Source of the DNA: a bacterium
GTDB lineage: Bacteria; CG2-30-53-67
DNA: 34,722 bases
Direction of reading: 5' to 3'
NCBI GenBank assembly: GCA_024277725.1
Contig: JAJRUP010000027.1
Location: forward strand, 1-34,722
The translations under genes were made by a program, and so were the position numbers. This document shows positions 17,165 through 25,302 of the stretch, piece by piece; position 1 is the stretch's first letter, and the number at the start of each line of letters is the position of its first letter. A model generated the notes under the pieces. It saw nothing but the letters and a program-made list of their open reading frames with translations. It was not told the DNA's origin and made no database searches.

Positions 17165-20100
17165 AAGAAGAAACAAACCCCGGACAAACCACCTTCACCC
17201 CCGACCAGAAACGGGCGATCCGTACCCTGGGACGAAACCTCTGCGTCTCCGCCGGGGCCGGATCGGGGAAGACAACCGTCCTGGTCGAGCGTTTTCTCTA
17301 TCTGATCGAAGGGGGCAATCTCCGGGTCGACGAGATCGTGGCGATCACCTTCACGGAGAAGGCCGCCAACCAGTTGAAGGAGAAGATCCGGAAGAAGTTC
17401 CGGGAACGGATGGACCATGCCGAAACCCCGGAGGAACGCTCACGCTGGGAAAAGAGATACCGCAGGGCCGGTGCCGCCTGGATTCATACCATTCACGGTC
17501 TTTGCACACGGATCCTCCGGGAACAGGCCGTAACGGCGAAGATCGACCCCGGCTTTTTTACTCTGGACGAGACGGAGACACTCCTCCTTCTTCAGAAGAC
17601 CCTGGGGACCTTCATCGTCCATCGTCTGGATCATCAGGAAGAATCGATGGTCCGTCTCCTCTCCGCCTACGGACTGGAAAAGACCCGCCGGTTCCTGACG
17701 GCTCTGGTACAAAAACGGACCGTCACCCTCCCCTGGATCGCAACCTGCCTGAAACAGTCCGATGAAGAGATCCTTTGGCCCCTCTTCGAGGCACGGAGAG
17801 ACGGGGAAAGAAAGATCCGCTCCCTTGCAGGTCGTCTCAGGAACCGTTCCGCCTCCGACCCGGCGGACAAGATGGAACAGAACCGCCGGCATGCCCTGGC
17901 GGCCATTCCCGCCGGTGATTTTCAGGCCCGGGATCTCGCCGAGCTGGCGTCGATCCGGCTTTCCGGGGGAAGCAGAAAAAAATGGCCCTCCCCGGACGAT
18001 CTCAATCGGGTCCGGGATCTGTTGAAAGAGATCCGGGAAGAGGCGAAGGCGCTCCTCCCCCTCTTTGATGAAGAGGCCCTCCGCCTCGAAACGGAACTCC
18101 TCCGTGCCGTCTGCCGGGAACTGGGCCCCCTGTTCGATGCGTACCAAAAAGACAAGGTTTCGCTGGGCGTACTCGATTTCGAGGATCTTCAGATCCTGAC
18201 CCGCGACCTGCTCCGGAAAGAGACCGGGGTCCGGGAACACTACCGGAAGACCTTCGCCACGATCCTCGTCGATGAACACCAGGATACCGACCCGCTTCAG
18301 ATGGAGATTATCGAACTCCTCGCAGGCGATGAAGAAGGCCGGCTCTTCGTCGTCGGAGACGATCAACAGTCGATCTACGGTTTTCGCGGCGCCGATGTGA
18401 CGGTCTTCCGGGATCACCGGGAGAAGACGATGCGGAACAACCCGGAGAATCGGGTCTCCCTGCACAAAAATTTCCGAAGCCAGGGGGAGATCCTTCGCTT
18501 CATCAACCATCTCTTTCAGGGGATCTTCGAAACCTTTGAAGGGCTCGACGCCCACAGGGGGAGCCTCGACAACCGGCACTTCGTCGAGTCCCGCCTGGTT
18601 GCCGTGCCGGAGGAAGAGAAAAGATCCGCCGAGAAGATCCGTCAGGAAGAGGCTGCCGCCATTGCACAACGAATCTCCGTCATGGTCCGGAAAGGCGAAA
18701 AAAGGATCCTGTCCGGGACGGGGCAACCGAAGGCCGTGCAATACGGCGATATCGCCCTTCTCTTCCGGGCCATGACCGATGTGAAGATCTATGAACGGGC
18801 GTTGCTCCAGGCGGGCATCCCCTTCACCGTCATCAGCGGGGACGGCTTTTTCCGGAAACAGGAGGTCACCGACGTTGTCAGTCTTCTCCGTCTGCTTCAT
18901 GATCCTGAAGATGATGAAGCCCTGGCGGCTCTGCTGCGCAGTCCCGCAGCCGGCGTCCGCGATGAAACCCTCTATTTCATGACCCGGGGCCGCTCCCTGT
19001 CGGCAGGTCTTGCCGCAGCGGAGACCCTCGACGGCATCCGCGAGGAGGAGCGGGAGATCCTTCTCCGGACCCGCCGAATCCTGGAGGACCTGCGAGGCGT
19101 GAAAAACCGGGTCCGGATTCCCGAACTGATCGGCCGCTTTCTCGATCGGACGGGCTACGGCGCCGTTCTCCTGTCCGACCCCGTCTACGGACGGCAGCGC
19201 CATGCCAACCTGCGGAAACTGATGGACATGGCCCGCAAATTTTCCACCCGGCCTTTTTTCGGACTGCCCGACTTCATCCACTACCTGAACGAACTGAAAG
19301 AGCGGGAGGTCCGGGAGGGAGAATCCCCCGTGGAAGAAGAGGGGGAAGATACCGTCAAGATCCTCTCGATCCACAGGGCCAAAGGGCTTGAATTCCCCGT
19401 TGTCTTTCTTCCCTACCTCGGAAGGAACCCGAAAAACGGCACAAAGGAGATTGAGATCGAGCCGACCCTGGGGATCGGCCTGAAGATCCCCGACGGAAAC
19501 GGGGGATACACGCGCGGGTTTCTGCTCCGGCAAATCGGGAAAATCCGGAAACAAAAGGAGATTGAAGAGGGGAAACGGCTCTTCTATGTCGCCGCGACCC
19601 GGGCGCGTGATTTTCTCCTCCTCTCCGGGCAGGTCCGGGACCCGAAAACCCCCGGCCGGGAAGCCTCCATTCCGATGGAGTGGCTCTGCGACAGACTCGG
19701 CATCACCGAGGCAAATTGCGGGGAGGAGATCGCCTATGGAGACCGGACGATGATTCCCTTTCCCGCTCCCCCCGATGGGACGGTCGGGGAGGGAAAACCC
19801 CTGCGATGGATCGGCCGCTATCCGGATCTTCCGACCGGCACCTTCCCCGATCTTGCCGGGGAGACGATCCATCCACAATTTGCCAGGCAGGTTTTCAATG
19901 TGCCGGAACACCGGGCCGGGCGCCGCTACACCATCTCCCAGCTCCTGAAATATCAGCAATGTCCGAAGGGATACGAACTGTCACAATGCTTCGGCATTGC
20001 AGAACCGCGGGTCCACCGGGAGAGCGCCTCCACCGGCGGCGGGGGGAGGGAATGGGGAAGTCTCATCCACCGGATCCTGCAGCAATGGGATCTCGACACG

Positions 20101-20667
20101 GGATCCCTGCCTGCGGTGCTGAACCGGGAGCTGGCCCGCGCCGGGTACACCGCACCGGAACAGGAAAGACTCCGTCCCCGGATCGTGCAACTGCTGGAAG
20201 GTTTCGCCCGCTCGGAGACGGCGGAACGCATCCGGCGCGCCCGGGAGGTCCATGCCGAAATCCCCTTCCACCTCAACCTGCAGGGGTACCGGATTGAAGG
20301 GGTGATCGACAAACTCTATCGCAGTGCGGAAGGGAGACTGATGATCCTGGACTACAAAACCGACGGGATCTCCGCCAATGATATCGGGACAAAGGCGGCG
20401 GAATACCGTTTCCAGCTTGCCGGCTATGCGCTGGCCGCGCACCGTCTCTTCGGGGAAGAAGTCGAGACGGCCCTGGCCTTCCTGCAGCCGGGCATCACCT
20501 GCCCGGTCGACCATGACCCGTCACGGACGGAAGAGGAGATCCTATCTACAATCCGGAAGATCGAGCAGGCCGGCACCTATCCCGGGGTGCGTGAACGCTG
20601 TCCCCACTGCGGATTCCGGGAACCCTTCTGCAGTCGGGAAAAAACCGGAAAAAAGGAGAAACCATGA
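17161..20667 (+). CDS. addA: AddA-like UvrD/Rep-family helicase with C-terminal RecB-type nuclease
   Basis: CVSAGAGSGKTTVLVERFLYLI Walker A, ILVDEHQDTDPLQMEII, VVGDDQQSIYGFRGAD, LSIHRAKGLEFPVVFLP, RLFYVAATRARDFLLL and LMILDYKTDG. ATGA overlap with addB. Confidence 0.88.
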   Translation: MKEETNPGQTTFTPDQKRAIRTLGRNLCVSAGAGSGKTTVLVERFLYLIEGGNLRVDEIVAITFTEKAANQLKEKIRKKFRERMDHAETPEERSRWEKRYRRAGAAWIHTIHGLCTRILREQAVTAKIDPGFFTLDETETLLLLQKTLGTFIVHRLDHQEESMVRLLSAYGLEKTRRFLTALVQKRTVTLPWIATCLKQSDEEILWPLFEARRDGERKIRSLAGRLRNRSASDPADKMEQNRRHALAAIPAGDFQARDLAELASIRLSGGSRKKWPSPDDLNRVRDLLKEIREEAKALLPLFDEEALRLETELLRAVCRELGPLFDAYQKDKVSLGVLDFEDLQILTRDLLRKETGVREHYRKTFATILVDEHQDTDPLQMEIIELLAGDEEGRLFVVGDDQQSIYGFRGADVTVFRDHREKTMRNNPENRVSLHKNFRSQGEILRFINHLFQGIFETFEGLDAHRGSLDNRHFVESRLVAVPEEEKRSAEKIRQEEAAAIAQRISVMVRKGEKRILSGTGQPKAVQYGDIALLFRAMTDVKIYERALLQAGIPFTVISGDGFFRKQEVTDVVSLLRLLHDPEDDEALAALLRSPAAGVRDETLYFMTRGRSLSAGLAAAETLDGIREEEREILLRTRRILEDLRGVKNRVRIPELIGRFLDRTGYGAVLLSDPVYGRQRHANLRKLMDMARKFSTRPFFGLPDFIHYLNELKEREVREGESPVEEEGEDTVKILSIHRAKGLEFPVVFLPYLGRNPKNGTKEIEIEPTLGIGLKIPDGNGGYTRGFLLRQIGKIRKQKEIEEGKRLFYVAATRARDFLLLSGQVRDPKTPGREASIPMEWLCDRLGITEANCGEEIAYGDRTMIPFPAPPDGTVGEGKPLRWIGRYPDLPTGTFPDLAGETIHPQFARQVFNVPEHRAGRRYTISQLLKYQQCPKGYELSQCFGIAEPRVHRESASTGGGGREWGSLIHRILQQWDLDTGSLPAVLNRELARAGYTAPEQERLRPRIVQLLEGFARSETAERIRRAREVHAEIPFHLNLQGYRIEGVIDKLYRSAEGRLMILDYKTDGISANDIGTKAAEYRFQLAGYALAAHRLFGEEVETALAFLQPGITCPVDHDPSRTEEEILSTIRKIEQAGTYPGVRERCPHCGFREPFCSREKTGKKEKP

Positions 20668-21206
20668 TGCTGGAAAGCCGCAAGACCGTGCTGATCGTCA
20701 CCGATGTTCAGGGGAAACTGGCACAATTGATGTATGAAAAAGAATCTCTTTTCCGGAATCTGGGACGGATCATAGACGGAGCAGTCGCCCTGGAGATTCC
20801 GATCCTCCGGCTGGAGCAGAATCCCGCAGGTCTCGGACCGACACTCCCGGAAATCGCGGAACGGATGCCCGGCGTGGAACCGATCCCCAAACGCTGCTTC
20901 AGTTGCTGCGATCACGGCCCGATCATGGAGGCCTTGAAGGCAACGGGGCGCCGACAGATTCTGCTCACGGGCATCGAGACCCATATCTGCATTTACCAGT
21001 CTGCCGTCGCCCTCATCGACCGGGGGTATCACGTGGAGATTGTCGCCGATGCCGTCTCCTCCCGGACGGCGGCAAACAAAAAGATCGGACTGGAAAAATC
21101 CCGCCGCAGGGGAGCGGAGATCACCAGCGTGGAAACGGCCCTCTTTGAGCTGGTCCGGGTCGCCGAAGGGGAGCCGTTCAAAAAAATACTGGAAATCGTG
21201 AAGTAG
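20664..21206 (+). CDS. Isochorismatase-family cysteine hydrolase
   Basis: TVLIVTDVQGKLAQLM and LLTGIETHICIYQSAVALIDRGYHVEIVADAVSSR. Overlaps addA by 4 nt. Confidence 0.88.
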   Translation: MMLESRKTVLIVTDVQGKLAQLMYEKESLFRNLGRIIDGAVALEIPILRLEQNPAGLGPTLPEIAERMPGVEPIPKRCFSCCDHGPIMEALKATGRRQILLTGIETHICIYQSAVALIDRGYHVEIVADAVSSRTAANKKIGLEKSRRRGAEITSVETALFELVRVAEGEPFKKILEIVK

Positions 21207-21212
21207 GCTCTC

Positions 21213-21923
21213 ATGGATCTGCACGCAATTCATCAAGCCCTCATTGAAGCACTGCGTCCTCTCCGCTTCGGTCCGCCCGTCACCCACGTCTACAATCCCC
21301 TGACGTATGCCCGGAAACCCTATGCGCAGTATCTCAAGCATTATGCCCGCCGCCCCAAGGAGGTGGTTCTTCTGGGGATGAATCCCGGTCCCTGGGGAAT
21401 GGCCCAGACGGGAATCCCCTTCGGAGAGGTCCATCTTGTCCGGGAGTGGCTCGGGATCGAGGCCCCCGTGGGGCACCCGGAGCAGGAACATCCGAAACGG
21501 CCGGTGGAAGGCTTTGCCTGTCGCCGGAGCGAAGTGAGCGGAAAACGGCTCTGGGGATGGGCACGGAAACGATTCCAGACACCGGAGCGCTTCTTCGAAC
21601 GGTTTTTCGTCCTCAATTACTGCCCGCTCCTCTTTATCGAAGAATCGGGCCGCAACCGCACGCCCGACAAACTCCGGGTCGAGGAGCGCCGTCCCCTCCT
21701 GAAGATCTGCGATGAGGCCCTTTACAAATCGGTTCAATGGCTGAAACCGGAATCGGTCATCGCAATCGGAGGCTTTGCGGAAAAACGGGCGATGGAGGCC
21801 CTGTCGGGATTGCCGGTGACCATCGGTCGGATCAGCCACCCCAGTCCGGCAAACCCGAAGGCAAACCGGGGATGGGAAAAACTGATCGAAGGAGAACTGA
21901 GAACCCTGGGGATTTCCCTGTAA
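21213..21923 (+). CDS. SMUG1-like uracil-DNA glycosylase
   Basis: VVLLGMNPGPWGMAQTGIPFGEV, FFVLNYCPLLFIEESGRNRTPDKL and RISHPSPANPKANRGW match SMUG1 active-site motifs. Confidence 0.85.
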   Translation: MDLHAIHQALIEALRPLRFGPPVTHVYNPLTYARKPYAQYLKHYARRPKEVVLLGMNPGPWGMAQTGIPFGEVHLVREWLGIEAPVGHPEQEHPKRPVEGFACRRSEVSGKRLWGWARKRFQTPERFFERFFVLNYCPLLFIEESGRNRTPDKLRVEERRPLLKICDEALYKSVQWLKPESVIAIGGFAEKRAMEALSGLPVTIGRISHPSPANPKANRGWEKLIEGELRTLGISL

Positions 21924-21938
21924 GGAGGATGCAGGAGG

Positions 21939-22313
21939 ATGGACATTCCCGTTTCCACCCAAGAGGCCTGGTCACGGCTCAAGACCCGTCTCGCCCGCTC
22001 CCCCTTTCGAAGCCGTTTCCGACTGGGGCCGAGGGAGTTGTCCTATTACGCAAGCCGGGGGGAGGAAACCCTCCGCCGCCACGGCGAGGATTTTGTGAGA
22101 AAACGTCTTGCCCCGGCCTTCCCCGAAAAGGATGGGAAGCAGACTCCCATGCGGGGCCATCCCGTCTTCACGGCGCAGCATGCCACGGCCACCTGCTGCC
22201 GAAGCTGTCTTATGAAGTGGCATGGAATCCCGAAAGGGGCGCCACTGACGGAGAAAGAGATCCGCTACATCGTGGAGATGATCCTGGCCTGGATCCGGGA
22301 ACAGGCCGGGTAA
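21939..22313 (+). CDS. DUF4186 family protein
   Basis: FRSRFRLGPRELSYYASRGEETLRRHGEDFVRKRLAP and DGKQTPMRGHPVFTAQHATATCCRSCLMKWHGIPKG. Confidence 0.8.
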   Translation: MDIPVSTQEAWSRLKTRLARSPFRSRFRLGPRELSYYASRGEETLRRHGEDFVRKRLAPAFPEKDGKQTPMRGHPVFTAQHATATCCRSCLMKWHGIPKGAPLTEKEIRYIVEMILAWIREQAG

Positions 22314-22334
22314 CCATCGAGGCTTTTTCTTTCC

Positions 22335-22363
22335 TTGACCCCGATGCCCGATTCAACGATAAT
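22335..22363 (+). promoter_or_regulatory. Candidate sigma70 promoter TTGACC-N17-GATAAT upstream of the FKBP gene
   Basis: TTGACC at 22335-22340 and GATAAT at 22358-22363, spacing 17 nt. Confidence 0.5.
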
Positions 22364-22417
22364 ACGCCTTCATGAATCCCGGTTTTCCCGAATCGCAACC
22401 TTTGCAAGGAGACAGAC

Positions 22418-22831
22418 ATGAAAATCATTTTTCCATTGATCCTGACCCTCTTCCTGGTCGCACCTCAGGTTTCCGCGGAGATGACCACCACCCCGTCGGG
22501 ACTCCGCTTTGAGGACCACAAGATCGGCAACGGCACCGAGGCCGTCCGGGGAAAGACCGTCGTTGTCCATTATACGGGCTGGCTCAACGATCACGGAAAA
22601 AAGGGGAAGAAGTTCGACAGCTCCGTTGACCGGGGCAAACCCTTTACCTTTCCCCTCGGTTTCGGCCGGGTGATCCGGGGATGGGACGAAGGGGTCGCCG
22701 GGATGAAGATCGGCGGGAAGCGGACCCTCTATATCCCCGCCAAACTCGGTTACGGCGCCCGGGGCGCCGGACGGGTGATCCCCCCGAATGCCGATCTGAT
22801 CTTCGATGTGGAACTGCTCGACGTAAAATAG
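22418..22831 (+). CDS. FKBP-type peptidyl-prolyl cis-trans isomerase, exported
   Basis: Signal peptide MKIIFPLILTLFLVAPQVSA; VVVHYTGWL, KKFDSSVDRGKPFTFPLGFGRVIRGWDEGVAGMKIGGKRTLYIPAKLGYG. Confidence 0.93.
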   Translation: MKIIFPLILTLFLVAPQVSAEMTTTPSGLRFEDHKIGNGTEAVRGKTVVVHYTGWLNDHGKKGKKFDSSVDRGKPFTFPLGFGRVIRGWDEGVAGMKIGGKRTLYIPAKLGYGARGAGRVIPPNADLIFDVELLDVK

Positions 22832-22920
22832 GAGAAGTCCGAGGAAAGGCCGGAGACAACATCTCATAACACAAAAACATCAACCCACGGGGAACACGGG
22901 GAGGCACGAAGGAAACCGGC

Positions 22921-23355
22921 ATGATCCGTTGGATGGAATTTCATGAAATCGCACTCCTCTGGTTGGGCTTTGCCTCCTTGATCACCTTTGTGGGAACGCT
23001 CTTTGCACTTCCGCTTCTGGTCGTACGGATCCCGGAAGATTATTTTACCCGCGCCTCAAGACCGTTTGGCCGCCGGCGTAATCATCATCCGGTGATCCGG
23101 ATCTTCATTATGATCGTCAAGAACATCATCGGCATCACCTTCATTCTGGCGGGGATTGCCATGCTCTTTCTCCCCGGGCAGGGGATCCTGACAATCCTCA
23201 TCGGAATCACCTTGACGAACTTTCCCGGGAAGATGGCCCTGGAACGGTGGCTGATCCGGCACCGTCCGGTTCATCAGACGATCAACTGGCTTCGGAAGAG
23301 ATCCCACCGCCCCCCTTTGCAGGTTCCCCGCGGGCCGAAGAGACCCGATCCGTAA
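22921..23355 (+). CDS. Small membrane protein, PGPGW-family-like
   Basis: Two hydrophobic segments; IAMLFLPGQGILTILIGITLTNFPGKMALERWLIRHRP resembles PGPGW transmembrane proteins. Confidence 0.6.
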   Translation: MIRWMEFHEIALLWLGFASLITFVGTLFALPLLVVRIPEDYFTRASRPFGRRRNHHPVIRIFIMIVKNIIGITFILAGIAMLFLPGQGILTILIGITLTNFPGKMALERWLIRHRPVHQTINWLRKRSHRPPLQVPRGPKRPDP

Positions 23356-23493
23356 ATACGGTGGCATTGGAGTACCACAGGAGAGCTTTCTCCCATTTTT
23401 CCCTAAACTCCGCCTCCCCTCCTGCCGATAGAACAGACAGGGAATCCCACATCATATCCGGATATTTCGTCACCGTTTCGGGAAGGGGAGAAA

Positions 23494-23967
23494 ATGCAAA
23501 TTGTTGCTCCAGACAAGAGCTTTTGTGAAAGATTACAGGAAAATTTCCAGTTCTTCAGTACCCTCAGAGAGGAAGAGGTGGAGAATTTTCTGGAATTCTG
23601 TGACTACCAAAAGAAGCCGGCGGGGACGATGCTCTGGAAGGAGGGAGACGAGGACAATTCCGCGGCCTTTATCGTCTCGGGACGACTGGGGATCAAGAAA
23701 AAGACCGAGTTCGAGGGGAAGCATGTCATCGTCGGGACTTACGGGAAGGGATCCGTCGTGGGGGAACTTTGTCTTCTGACCGACAATGCCCGATCCGTCA
23801 GTGCCGAGATCATCGAACCGGCGGAACTGGTGATCCTTTCAAGCAGGAATTTTGAGAAACTCCTTTCCAAATACCCCATGCTGGGGCTCAAGCTTCTCAA
23901 ACATATCTTCGTTACGACCAGCGCCCGATTAAGGCGAACCTACGACCGGATCGCTTCCATCTTCTGA
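23494..23967 (+). CDS. Cyclic nucleotide-binding (cNMP/CRP-like) domain protein
   Basis: GTMLWKEGDEDNSAAFIVSGRLGIKKK...GKGSVVGELCLLTDNARSVSAEIIEPAELVILS. No C-terminal HTH recognised. Confidence 0.85.
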   Translation: MQIVAPDKSFCERLQENFQFFSTLREEEVENFLEFCDYQKKPAGTMLWKEGDEDNSAAFIVSGRLGIKKKTEFEGKHVIVGTYGKGSVVGELCLLTDNARSVSAEIIEPAELVILSSRNFEKLLSKYPMLGLKLLKHIFVTTSARLRRTYDRIASIF

Positions 23968-23981
23968 ACCGGATGGTTCAG
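23964..23981. terminator. Hairpin ctgaacc-ggat-ggttcag spanning two convergent stop codons
   Basis: 7-bp stem with 4-nt loop. The left arm contains the TGA of the cNMP gene and the right arm contains the stop of the PEP-CTERM gene; followed on + by cgtctcttttt. Confidence 0.45.
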
Positions 23982-24676
23982 CGTCTCTTTTTCCGGATCA
24001 GGACAAGACCGATGAAACCACCGCCCAACAGGAGGAGTGAAGACGGCTCGGGCATGACCGCCGTTGTCCCGAAAAGAACATTGTCAATTCCGTAGGCGCC
24101 GGGAATTGTTCCTCCGCCATAAGGCGCACGGTGGATCAGAACCGACGAGATTTCCACCCCTTCGAAACCGATAAAGGACGATCCGGAACCGGCAAGTTGG
24201 ACCTCGTAACTTCCAAGAAGGTTTGAATCAAACAGGGGCAGCCCACCGTAAACATCAACGATCATCGTATCCCCCACCCCGCCGAAATCGATGAGATCGA
24301 CACCGAAGGCATTCACAGTCGTTGTGAAACCGATGGAGATTGACGGCAACCGGAAAGAGCTGGCAATCCCCTGGGTGTAGGTCGGATCATCGAAAACCCG
24401 GAAGGGATTGCCAAACGAATGAACCACATCAAACTGCACACCCGCCGCAATATCGCCCGGCTGAAAGTTGAGATTGCTCGTCGTACTGTCGAGGGGACCC
24501 GTAGAAGGGTTCAAACCGGGATCCATCGTCCCCGCCTCAAAGTCTTCCAGGGCCAGTCCCGAACAGGCCGCCTCAAAAGCCGACCGGTCGTTCTCAACAA
24601 TCAGGCCGGCACCGGCCGATTGAGCGATGAACAGAAACAATAAACAAAAAAACAAGCCTGCAACCGTTTTTTGCAT
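23978..24676 (-). CDS. PEP-CTERM sorting domain protein
   Basis: C-terminus VMPEPSSLLLLGGGFIGLVLIRKKRR. Signal-peptide start MQKTVAGLFFCLLFLFIAQSAGA at 24676, preceded by aaggagg. Confidence 0.85.
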   Translation of the reverse strand: MQKTVAGLFFCLLFLFIAQSAGAGLIVENDRSAFEAACSGLALEDFEAGTMDPGLNPSTGPLDSTTSNLNFQPGDIAAGVQFDVVHSFGNPFRVFDDPTYTQGIASSFRLPSISIGFTTTVNAFGVDLIDFGGVGDTMIVDVYGGLPLFDSNLLGSYEVQLAGSGSSFIGFEGVEISSVLIHRAPYGGGTIPGAYGIDNVLFGTTAVMPEPSSLLLLGGGFIGLVLIRKKRR

Positions 24677-25049
24677 CCCTTTCCAACCTCCTTCACACGA
24701 CAGGTTCACGAGATTACGGGAGGACGATGTCGCTCCTCGCGTATTCAAACAATCCGGTCGTCTTACCTTTTTAAGACCGTATCCGGAGGGACCGGACGGC
24801 CCACACAACGGTCAATCGCTGTTTACTGTTATTCTTAGTAACTTCAGGAAGGCAAAAGTCGCGAAAAAAATCAAAAAAATTAACGGATAGTAATGATTTG
24901 GCAGTAGAATTCCTCAACAGAGAAACAATCCGGAACGGCTTCGCCGGATTTCGCGTCAGATATATTATTTAAACAACAAAATATAGTGACTATAAAACAT
25001 ATCGGCGATATTTACCCGTTTCCCAAGAGTATCCCGTAAAAATAGTGGC

Positions 25050-25078
25050 AAAATATTTCCCATAATGAGAAATATTTT
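25050..25078. promoter_or_regulatory. AT-rich perfect inverted repeat aaaatatttc-N9-gaaatatttt
   Basis: 25050-25059 and 25069-25078, in an AT-rich stretch upstream of the TPR/barrel operon. Confidence 0.4.
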
Positions 25079-25210
25079 ACACATTCTGTGAAAACATTTT
25101 CCGTTTTCCCCTTCCCGTCCTGAAGCATTCATCACTTCCATCACTTCGAGCAGAAAATAACCCTTTTATTTACATAAAGTTATGACATCCATCTACCTTC
25201 ACATTGACAA

Positions 25211-25226
25211 AGGCATACATCTTGCA
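25211..25226 (+). promoter_or_regulatory. Candidate sigma54-like promoter AGGCAT-N5-TTGCA
   Basis: GG (25212-25213) and GC (25224-25225) are 10 nt apart. It overlaps an alternative sigma70-like TTGACA (25204)-N18-TAGATT (25228). Confidence 0.4.
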
Positions 25227-25302
25227 GTAGATTGTTATGTTTATCGGCAGGATAAGGATTTACAACGGACTGAAGGAGAAAACAAATCAGAGGAGAAAAC
25301 CC

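Noticed and set aside
15011-17176. 721-aa antisense ORF opposite the AddB-like gene
   Set aside because: Same shadow-ORF effect; no recognisable domains, and the sense gene is well supported.
17440-19959. 839-aa antisense ORF opposite the AddA-like gene
   Set aside because: Shadow frame of a GC-rich gene. The sense strand has full helicase and nuclease motifs; the antisense translation has none and is rich in low-complexity G/P/F/D.
20577-21962. 461-aa antisense ORF opposite the hydrolase and SMUG1-like genes
   Set aside because: Shadow ORF; both sense genes have diagnostic active-site motifs.
22880-22912. cccacggggaacacggggaggcacg repetitive spacer before the PGPGW-like gene
   Set aside because: Short low-complexity intergenic sequence of a type I recall from many genomes; no structure beyond that seen here.
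24896-24912. ttggcagtagaattcc as a second sigma54 promoter upstream of the barrel gene
   Set aside because: The -12 element is TTCC instead of TTGC and no gene starts nearby.
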